Positions 57,788 to 64,000 of a stretch of DNA of 64,000 nt are shown piece by piece. The stretch comes from AR12 sp036265915 (GTDB lineage Bacteria > Methylomirabilota > Methylomirabilia > Rokubacteriales > CSP1-6): NCBI GenBank assembly GCA_036265915.1, contig DATAOC010000019.1, positions 38,323 to 102,322 of the forward strand, in the 5' to 3' direction. The first letter of the stretch is position 1; the number at the start of each line of letters is the position of its first letter. Both the position numbers and the translations under genes were made by a program. The notes below the pieces were generated by a model. It saw only the letters and a program-made list of their open reading frames with translations. It was not told the origin of the DNA and searched no databases.

Positions 57788-58570
57788 ATGAACCTGCTCG
57801 AAGACAAGGTGGCGATCATCACCGGTGCCTCGAAAGGCATTGGCCGCGCGCTGAGCCTGCGCTTCGCGCGCGAAGGCGCGCGCGTGGTCTGCGCCGCTCG
57901 GTCCGCGCAGCTGGTGAAGGAGACCGCGGCACGAATCGAGAGCGCGGGCGGCCGGGCGGTCGCGGTCGTCTGCGACGCGGCCGTGGAGGACGAGGTGCGA
58001 GGCCTGGTGGCGACCGCCGTCCAGGCGTTCGGCAAGATCAACACGCTCGTCAACAATGCCGGCGACGGCGGCCCCACGAAGCCGGTGCAGGACTACCTGA
58101 TGGAAGACTGGCGGTACACCATCGACTCCTGCCTCACCAGCTCGTATCTCTGCACGCGGTTCGTCGTCCCGGAGATGATGAAGGCGGGCGGCGGCGCCAT
58201 CGTGAACATCTCCTCGGGCGCCGGGCGCCGCGGGCTGCCTTATCGCATCGGATACTGCTCGGCCAAGGCAGGGCAGGTCGGCATGACGTACGGCATGGCC
58301 CTCGAGCTCGCGCCGCACAACATCCGGGTCAACTGCGTGGCGCCGGGTGCCGTCGAAGGCGATCGCATCGATCGCGTGATCGCCGGCCAGGCGGAGGTGC
58401 GCGGCGTGTCGGTCGACGCGATGCGGAAGATGATGATCGAGCGCGCGCCGCTCAAGCGCATGGTCACCGCGGATGACATCGTCGACGCGACGGTGTTCTT
58501 CTGCAGCGACATGGCCCGCAGCATCTCCGGACAGGTCCTGGCCGTGAACGCGGGCGAGCCCGCCGGATGA
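57788..58570 (+). CDS. Short-chain dehydrogenase/reductase
   Basis: A 260-residue classical SDR. TGASKGIGRAL (cofactor), NNAGDGG, catalytic Ser in VNISSGAGRRG and Tyr/Lys in GYCSAKAG are all there, and the C-terminus SISGQVLAVNAGE is typical of FabG-like members. It oxidises or reduces a hydroxyl/keto group with NAD(P). Its stop overlaps the ATG of the next gene, a peptide-binding protein, by four bases (ATGA), so this SDR and the transporter genes form one operon. The substrate may be the transported compound. Confidence 0.93.
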   Translation: MNLLEDKVAIITGASKGIGRALSLRFAREGARVVCAARSAQLVKETAARIESAGGRAVAVVCDAAVEDEVRGLVATAVQAFGKINTLVNNAGDGGPTKPVQDYLMEDWRYTIDSCLTSSYLCTRFVVPEMMKAGGGAIVNISSGAGRRGLPYRIGYCSAKAGQVGMTYGMALELAPHNIRVNCVAPGAVEGDRIDRVIAGQAEVRGVSVDAMRKMMIERAPLKRMVTADDIVDATVFFCSDMARSISGQVLAVNAGEPAG

Positions 58571-60090
58571 GGGCCGTCGCCGCCGCGTGCCTCGTCCTTG
58601 CGCTCGCTCCCGGCACCGCCTTCGCCCAGGCCAAACCCGAGGGCGAGATGCGCTGGGCGCTCTACCTCACGGTGTCCGCGCAGTGGTTCGATCCCGGTGA
58701 GACCGTGGGTCAGCTCACACCCTTCTGGATCTTGTATGGCCTGCACGACGCGCTGGTGAAGCCGCTGCCCGGCAATCTTCGAGCGCCGAGTCTGGCGCAA
58801 TCGTGGACGGTCAGCGCCGACCAGCGATCGTACGAGTTCGCGCTGCGCGAGGGGCTGAAGTTCCACAACGGCGACCCGTTCACCGCCGAGGACGTGAAGT
58901 TCAGCTTCCATCGCGCGAAGGGCAAGCTCTTGCACGAGAAGGTGCGCGAGGTCACCGTGGTGAGCCCATACCGCGTGCGCTTCACGCTGCACGATCCGTG
59001 GCCCGACTTCATGAACTACTACGCCGGCATCGTGACCGGCGCCAGCTGGGTCGTGCCCAGGAAGTACATGGAGCAGGTGGGCGACGCGGGATTCAAGAAG
59101 CATCCCGTCGGCCTCGGGCCGTACAAGTTCGTCAGCCACACGCCGGGTGTCGAGCTCGTCATGGAGGCGTTCGACGGCTACTGGCGCAAGGTGCCGACCG
59201 TCAAGCGGCTCGTCTTCAAGATGGTGCCGGAGGCGCTCACGCGCGTGGCCATGCTGAAGCGCGGGGAGGTCGACGTCGCCTACCTGCTCGACGCGCCCCA
59301 GGCGGAGGAGGTCAAGCGTGACCCGAGCCTGCGGCTGGCGTTCTCGGGCGGCATCGCGACGTTCTTCCTCGATTTCTTCGATCAGTGGGATCCAAAGTCG
59401 CCGTGGGCGGACCGCCGCGTTCGCCTCGCCGCCAGCCACGCCATCGACCGCCGTGCGCTGTCGGAGGCGGAGACGCTCGGCGCCTCGCGGCCCGCCGGCA
59501 ATTTCGTGCCGCGGCGCTTCGAGTTCGCGCTGCCCATCGAGCCGCACGCCTACGATCCCGCGCGGGCTCGGCAGCTCCTGGCCGAGGCCGGCTATCCGAA
59601 CGGCTTCGATGCGGGTGAGTTCTATCAGCTGCCGCCGTACTTCTCGCTCGGCGAGGCGATCGTCGGCTACCTCGGCGCCGTGGGCATCCGCGTCAGGATG
59701 CGGCCCATGGAGCGCGCGGCGTTCTTCGCGGCGGTCTCGTCGAAGAAGCTGCGCGGCGTCTGCGTGTGCACGAGCTCGCTGTATGGCAACGCCGCCTCTC
59801 GCATGTCGGAGGTCATTCCGAGCGACGGCGCCTATGCCTACGGCGGCTACCCGGACATCGACGCGCTCTACAAGCAACAGGCGCACGAGCTCGATCGCGG
59901 CAAGCGCGAGCTGCTGCTCCACCAGATCCAGCGGCTGGTGCACGAGCGCGTCCGCATCGCGCCGATCTTCGAGTACGTGTGGCCGAGTGGCATCGGGCCG
60001 CGCGTCGAGGAGCCGGCGCTCATGCTGATCGATCCCTATCCGTGGTCGGCGCCGCTGGAAGAGGTGCGCCTCAAGCGCGCCGTCAACTGA
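58567..60090 (+). CDS. ABC transporter solute-binding protein, family 5 (first copy)
   Basis: A 507-residue periplasmic binding protein. Sec signal peptide (AAACLVLALAPGTAFAQ) and the SBP_bac_5 pattern: PSLAQSWTVSADQRSYEFALR, LKFHNGDPFTAEDVKFSFHR, HPVGLGPYKFVSHTPGVE and DALYKQQAHELDRGKREL. These proteins bind peptides, glycosides or nickel. The ATG overlaps the SDR stop. A second, Tat-exported family 5 protein follows 126 bases later, then two permeases, so two binding proteins may share one channel. Confidence 0.93.
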   Translation: MRAVAAACLVLALAPGTAFAQAKPEGEMRWALYLTVSAQWFDPGETVGQLTPFWILYGLHDALVKPLPGNLRAPSLAQSWTVSADQRSYEFALREGLKFHNGDPFTAEDVKFSFHRAKGKLLHEKVREVTVVSPYRVRFTLHDPWPDFMNYYAGIVTGASWVVPRKYMEQVGDAGFKKHPVGLGPYKFVSHTPGVELVMEAFDGYWRKVPTVKRLVFKMVPEALTRVAMLKRGEVDVAYLLDAPQAEEVKRDPSLRLAFSGGIATFFLDFFDQWDPKSPWADRRVRLAASHAIDRRALSEAETLGASRPAGNFVPRRFEFALPIEPHAYDPARARQLLAEAGYPNGFDAGEFYQLPPYFSLGEAIVGYLGAVGIRVRMRPMERAAFFAAVSSKKLRGVCVCTSSLYGNAASRMSEVIPSDGAYAYGGYPDIDALYKQQAHELDRGKRELLLHQIQRLVHERVRIAPIFEYVWPSGIGPRVEEPALMLIDPYPWSAPLEEVRLKRAVN

Positions 60091-60216
60091 GCGGTCCGCC
60101 CGGCCCGTCCTGCGCCGCGCCGCGTGGTGGCGCGGGCCGGCCAGTTCTGCTATCGTCCGCCAACTCTCGCTCCGTTCCGTCCGCTCCCAACCTCGCGACG
60201 ACGCCAGGAGGCAGTG

Positions 60217-61893
60217 ATGAGCGACCCCTATTCGGAGATCCGCTCCGCCCGACTCGATCGCCGATCGTTCCTGAAGCGCACCGGTGTCGCCGGCGCCGCC
60301 GCCATCGTGGCGTCCCGACTGCCGGTACCGGGCGCCGCGGTCGCCCAGGACGCGACGCTGCGTGCCGATGCGGCCGCCAAGCGTGGTGGGACATTGCGCT
60401 ACGGGATCCTCAGCGCCGCCGCGCACTTCGACGTCCATCAATCGGGCACGGTGGCGAACATCGGGCCGCAGAGCCCGATGTACGACACCCTCCTTCGCCG
60501 CAGCCCCCGCGACGGACAGACGATCATTCCGGATCTCGCGCAGCGCTGGGAGATCGCGCCCGACGGCAAGAAGTACACGTTCCACCTGCGCCGTGGTGTC
60601 AAGTTCCACGACGGTGCCGAGCTCACCGCCGAGGACGTGAAGGCGACCTACGAACGCATCGCGCGGCCGCCGAAGGGCGTCGTCATCCCGCGGACGCCGC
60701 TGTTCGCCACCGTCGGCGACATCGTCGCCGTCGACCCGTACAGGGTCGAGTTCCGGCTCACGGAGCCGCGTCCGAAGCCCTTCATGCTCGGCGCGTTTGC
60801 GAGCGGCTGGAACATCATCGTGCGGAAGAAAACACTCGAGGAGCACCAGGGCAACCTGCGCCAGGTGATGAACTATCCCGGCACGGGACCGTTCAAGCAC
60901 GTGTCGCGGCAGGACAAGGAAGTCTGGATCATGGAGCGGAACCCGAACTACTGGAACAAGGGCCTGCCGTACGTCGATCGCCTCGAGATCTACAACCTGC
61001 CGCCGTTCTCCCCCGAGCTCGGCTCCTCGTTCCTCTCCGGCAAGGTCGACTACGCGCGGCTGCTCGATCCGGTCTCGTGGCGCAAGGCGAAGGAGATGCC
61101 CGGCGTGACCGCGGCCGCGTTCAACCAGAGCGTCATCCAGGCATTCTGGACCAACATGCAGAAGAACAAGGCGCTGGCAGACCCGCGCGTGCGTCGCGCG
61201 ATCCATCTGGCGATGGATCGCCACACGCTGGTGGAGGTCGTCAAGGACACGGCGCCGATGCAGGTCGGCGGCTTCGTCTATCCCTTCCACGAGATGTCGA
61301 CGCCGCGGCCCGAGCTCGAGAAGCGCCTCGGATACCAGAAGGACGTGACGCCGGCGGTGCAGGAGGCGCGGCGGCTGATGAAGGAAGCCGGCTACGCGAA
61401 CGGCCTGCGCAACCTCGATTTCGTGGTGCGCGACATCGCCAGCTTCAAGCTGTGGGCGGTCGCCATCCAGGCCATGCTCAAGGAGCACCTCAACATCGAG
61501 GCGAACCTGCGCGTCGTGCAGACCTCCGTGTGGTTCGAGGAGGCGGCCGCGGGCAACTTCGATCTGGCGATCAGCGCCATCGTCTCCACGCTGATGGATC
61601 CGTCCGATTACTTCACCGCCTGGTACGGCAAGGACGGGCCGCAGAACTATTCGCGGTGGACCAACCCGGCGTTCCACGACGTCGCGAGCCAGATCGAGCG
61701 CGAGCTCGATGACAGCAAGCGCAAGACGCTCGTGCGGAAGGCCGAGGACCTGCTGGAGCAGGATCCGCCGCTGATTCCCGTCGCCTACGAGCAGATCTAC
61801 GACGCCTGGTCCAACAAGGTGAAGGGCCAGAATCCGTCCACCTACTTCGGGATCTACGACGTCGTGCGCTGGGATCAGGTCTGGCTGGGCTGA
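60217..61893 (+). CDS. ABC transporter solute-binding protein, family 5 (second copy, Tat-exported)
   Basis: A 558-residue binding protein. The N-terminus has a clear twin-arginine motif (DRRSFLKRTG) and hydrophobic segment (VAGAAAIVASRLP), with the start at the ATG after CAGGAGG. The core has DLAQRWEIAPDGKKYTFHLR, VKFHDGAELTAEDVKATYER, YPGTGPFKHVS and the C-terminal DPPLIPVAYEQIYD. Tat export means it folds in the cytoplasm, unlike the neighbouring Sec-dependent copy. It is followed by DppB- and DppC-type permease genes. Ligand unknown. Confidence 0.94.
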   Translation: MSDPYSEIRSARLDRRSFLKRTGVAGAAAIVASRLPVPGAAVAQDATLRADAAAKRGGTLRYGILSAAAHFDVHQSGTVANIGPQSPMYDTLLRRSPRDGQTIIPDLAQRWEIAPDGKKYTFHLRRGVKFHDGAELTAEDVKATYERIARPPKGVVIPRTPLFATVGDIVAVDPYRVEFRLTEPRPKPFMLGAFASGWNIIVRKKTLEEHQGNLRQVMNYPGTGPFKHVSRQDKEVWIMERNPNYWNKGLPYVDRLEIYNLPPFSPELGSSFLSGKVDYARLLDPVSWRKAKEMPGVTAAAFNQSVIQAFWTNMQKNKALADPRVRRAIHLAMDRHTLVEVVKDTAPMQVGGFVYPFHEMSTPRPELEKRLGYQKDVTPAVQEARRLMKEAGYANGLRNLDFVVRDIASFKLWAVAIQAMLKEHLNIEANLRVVQTSVWFEEAAAGNFDLAISAIVSTLMDPSDYFTAWYGKDGPQNYSRWTNPAFHDVASQIERELDDSKRKTLVRKAEDLLEQDPPLIPVAYEQIYDAWSNKVKGQNPSTYFGIYDVVRWDQVWLG

Positions 61894-61910
61894 GCGACGG
61901 CGGCTGAATC

Positions 61911-62867
61911 GTGAGGAAGTACCTGGCGCGCCGGGCAGTGTATGCCGCCGTCACCCTGCTCGGCGTGTCGCTCAGCATCTTCATCGTGCTCCGGGTGCTG
62001 CCGGGTGACCCGCTCGTTGCCATCCTGGGCGTCGAGGGCCACGCTCGGATGACGCCGGCGGATCGCGTGCGCATCATGGCCGACCTCGGACTCAGCGATC
62101 CGCTGCCCGTCCAGTACGTTCGATGGCTCGGCGACATCGGCGCCGGCCGGCTCGGGAAGTCGTTCTTCCGCGGCGACACGGTCGCCGAGCTCATCCTCCA
62201 TCGGGGTCCGATCAGCGCCGAGATCGGCGTGCTGGCGCTGTTCATCTCGTGGCTGGTCGGCATGCCCGTCGGGATCCTGAGCGCGTTCAAGCCGAACGGC
62301 GTGCCGGATGCGGTCGCGCGTGCCGTGTCCGTGCTCTTCATCGCCATCCCGGGGTTCTGGCTGGGGATGCTGATCGTGCTCGCCCTCCTGTTCTGGTTCG
62401 GCTACAAGGGGCCGATCACCATCGTCCATTTCTGGAACGATCCCTGGCAGAACGCGCAGCTCGTGCTCGGCCCCGGCATCGTGCTCGGGCTGGCCCAGGG
62501 CGCCTACATCGCGCGCATGTCCCGCTCGTGTCTGCTCGAGGTGATCGGCGAGGACTTCGTGCGGACGGCGCGCGCGAAGGGGCTCCGCGAAGGGCTGATC
62601 GTGATGCGCCACGCGCTGCCCAACGCGCTGCTGCCCGTCATCACCATCTCGGGTGTCCTGCTCGGCTTCGTGCTCGGCGGCTCGGTCGCGGTCGAGCAGG
62701 CGTTCGGCGTGCCCGGCCTCGGCCGCGCGCTCGTCACCGCCGTCATCGAGCGCGACATCATCGTCGTCCAGAATCTCGTGCTGCTCTACGCGCTCATCTT
62801 CGTCGTCGTGAACGTTCTCGTCGATCTGAGCTACGCATGGCTCGATCCGCGCATCCGGTACGGCTGA
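61911..62867 (+). CDS. ABC transporter permease, DppB type
   Basis: A 318-residue inner-membrane permease with GTG start 17 bases after the binding protein gene. RRAVYAAVTLLGVSLSIFIV is the first helix; LPGDPLVAILG, LGLSDPLPVQYVRWL and the EAA loop RTARAKGLREGLIVMRHALPN are family features; the tail has YAWLDPRIRYG. It forms the pore with the DppC-type partner, whose ATG overlaps this gene's stop by one base (TGATG). Confidence 0.94.
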   Translation: MRKYLARRAVYAAVTLLGVSLSIFIVLRVLPGDPLVAILGVEGHARMTPADRVRIMADLGLSDPLPVQYVRWLGDIGAGRLGKSFFRGDTVAELILHRGPISAEIGVLALFISWLVGMPVGILSAFKPNGVPDAVARAVSVLFIAIPGFWLGMLIVLALLFWFGYKGPITIVHFWNDPWQNAQLVLGPGIVLGLAQGAYIARMSRSCLLEVIGEDFVRTARAKGLREGLIVMRHALPNALLPVITISGVLLGFVLGGSVAVEQAFGVPGLGRALVTAVIERDIIVVQNLVLLYALIFVVVNVLVDLSYAWLDPRIRYG

Positions 62868-63814
62868 TGGCGGTGCGTGCCGCCGAGCAGCCGCTCCCGA
62901 CGCCGCAGGCGCCCGCCGTTGCGCGCCGACGCCCGACGGCGGTCCTCCTGGCCGAGCTGGCCCGGTTCTCGCGGCGCAACACGCTCGCCGCCATCGGCGG
63001 GTTCGTCGGTCTGCTGATCATCTGCATCGCGCTGGCGGCGCCGCTGCTGGCCCCGCGCGATCCGCTGAAGGCCGACTTCCGTCGCATGAACAAGCCGCCC
63101 GACGCCCAGAACTGGCTCGGTACCGACCAGGTCGGGCGCGACACGCTGAGCCGCGTGATCTACGGCGCTCGCACGTCGCTGTTCGTGGCCTTCTCGGCCG
63201 TGATCCTCGGCACCACGGTCGGCTCGCTGTGGGGTGTCGCGTGCGGCTATCTGCGCGGCCGCTTCGATCTCGTGAGCCAGCGCGTGATGGAGATTCTCCA
63301 GTCGTTTCCCGATCTCATCCTGGCCATGGCGATCTCCATGGCCATCGGCACCGGTCTGTCCGCCGTCATCTTCGCGATCGCGATCACGCGCATTCCGTTC
63401 GGCGGCCGCGTCATCCGCTCGGTCGCGCTCTCGGTGCGCGAGATGCCGTACGTCGAGGCGGGACGCGCCAGCGGTGGCTCCGCCCTGCGCGTCATGGCGT
63501 TCCACGTGCTCCCGCAGTGCCTGGCGCCGTATCTGGTGCTCGCGACGACGCATCTCGGGGTGGCCATCGTGATCGAGGCCGCGCTGGGCTTTCTCGGCGT
63601 TGGCGTCCCGCCGCCCACGCCGACCTGGGGCAACATGCTGGCGGACTCGATCACCGCGCTTGTGCCGCCGTGGTGGCTCGCGTTCTTTCCCGGGCTCGCG
63701 ATCACCATCACCGTCCTCGCCTTTAACCTGCTCGGCGACGGCATCCGGGACACGCTCGATCCCCGCCTGTCCCCCGCCTTCCTCCGCATGATGGCCGGCG
63801 GCCGCCGCCGTTAG
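62867..63814 (+). CDS. ABC transporter permease, DppC type
   Basis: A 315-residue inner-membrane permease. A cytoplasmic N-terminus, first helix (LAAIGGFVGLLIICIALAAPLL), then NWLGTDQVGRDTLSRVIYGA, EILQSFPDLILAMAIS and EAA loop EAGRASGGSALRVMAFHVLPQ, ending LGDGIRDTLDPRLSP. It pairs with the DppB-type permease. No ATP-binding gene is in the remaining 186 bases, so the ATPase is downstream or elsewhere. Confidence 0.94.
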   Translation: MAVRAAEQPLPTPQAPAVARRRPTAVLLAELARFSRRNTLAAIGGFVGLLIICIALAAPLLAPRDPLKADFRRMNKPPDAQNWLGTDQVGRDTLSRVIYGARTSLFVAFSAVILGTTVGSLWGVACGYLRGRFDLVSQRVMEILQSFPDLILAMAISMAIGTGLSAVIFAIAITRIPFGGRVIRSVALSVREMPYVEAGRASGGSALRVMAFHVLPQCLAPYLVLATTHLGVAIVIEAALGFLGVGVPPPTPTWGNMLADSITALVPPWWLAFFPGLAITITVLAFNLLGDGIRDTLDPRLSPAFLRMMAGGRRR

Positions 63815-63830
63815 GCGGCGCCATTCCGAA

Positions 63831-64000
63831 GCCGAGCGCTGAGGGTTGAGGGGCCATTTCGGGGCTGAGCGCATTCTCGAGGTGCGCCACGGCCATGCGC
63901 CGAGCGTTGGGGGGCCATTTCGGGGCTGAGCGCATTCTCGAGGTGCGCCACGGCCATGCCGCGGCGCGCCGAGCGCTGGGGTTTTTGGGGGGCCATTTCG
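63831..64000. repeat. Imperfect tandem repeats running off the window end
   Basis: A 49-base unit starting GGGGCCATTTCGGGGCTGAG is present exactly at 63850-63898 and 63911-63959. A third copy begins at 63989 and is cut by the window end. Each unit is preceded by GCCGAGCG (63831, 63899, 63968) with variable spacers rich in G and T. The unit contains a CTCGAG palindrome. No convincing coding content. It could be a terminator-like array, an intergenic repeat or part of a larger repeat family. Confidence 0.8.

Noticed and set aside
58240..61677. Open frame of 1145 codons on the minus strand
   Set aside because: It lies antisense to the SDR and the two binding proteins, which have full domain signatures. 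Its translation is rich in Arg, His and Ala without domain motifs, as expected for a shadow frame in GC-rich DNA.

Overview
The window is a GC-rich (roughly two-thirds G+C by eye), densely coded piece of a bacterial chromosome. It holds about 60 protein genes, many overlapping by 1 to 13 bases, and no tRNA, rRNA, insertion sequence, prophage or CRISPR array that I could see. The gene set is Gram-negative in style: Tat- and Sec-exported periplasmic binding proteins, lipoproteins, an OmpA-type protein, a periplasmic HtrA protease and PQQ enzymes. Together with the XoxF-type dehydrogenase and the many sigma-54 activators this would suit a soil bacterium such as Rokubacteria/Methylomirabilota or a deep proteobacterial lineage. 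That placement is inference, because no taxonomic marker gene is present.

Layout, first half. 1-2.8 kb: end of a MerA-like flavoenzyme, a DUF3047 protein and the paired rSAM/selenodomain-associated transferases. 2.9-3.8 kb: SPW plus BON membrane protein. 4-9.5 kb: a complete yejABEF oligopeptide importer on the minus strand. 9.5-12.4 kb: two small envelope proteins and an HtrA protease. 12.6-14.3 kb: a homologue of the Anabaena sensory rhodopsin transducer and a PLD-type cardiolipin synthase-like lipoprotein. 14.3-18.5 kb: a sigma-54 two-component pair, a ChaB-like protein and a receiver protein with a dead H-box. 18.5-25.6 kb: formate/nitrite channel, NTF2-like protein, FAD oxidoreductase, a second sigma-54 activator divergent from a di-haem peroxidase-like gene carrying a good -24/-12 promoter, a YCII protein and a chloroperoxidase-like hydrolase. 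25.8-33.5 kb: a frameshifted cNMP-domain/thioredoxin reductase gene, an alcohol dehydrogenase, a stress protein, a hydrolase, an M19 dipeptidase and an OmpA protein.

Layout, second half. 33.5-37.2 kb: a lipid- or glycan-type locus with a GT2 glycosyltransferase diverging from an ACP / acyl-AMP ligase / acyltransferase operon. 38-43.4 kb: a four-gene signalling operon (OsmC, GAF histidine kinase, receiver-cyclase, sigma-54 activator). 43.5-50.7 kb: sugar-related genes on the minus strand (hydrolase-glycosyltransferase fusion, ROK kinase, small membrane protein, GH15 glycosidase, VKOR-like protein, SDR). 50.9-56.6 kb: a PQQ module with a beta-propeller protein, a XoxF-like dehydrogenase bearing the lanthanide Asp, a fused XoxJ/XoxG-like protein and a propeller/coiled-coil protein. 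56.7-63.8 kb: a proline-rich membrane protein, an SDR, two peptide-binding proteins and two Dpp-type permeases. 63.8-64 kb: imperfect tandem repeats running off the end.

Themes. Sigma-54-linked signalling recurs: three activators, two kinases and one strong promoter. The periplasmic PQQ alcohol oxidation module is the clearest functional unit. The best candidates for something new are the four-gene OsmC/kinase/cyclase/activator operon with its substrate-residue-depleted cyclase, the XoxJ-XoxG-like fusion, the hydrolase-glycosyltransferase fusion beside a ROK kinase, and the ACP/ligase/acyltransferase locus.
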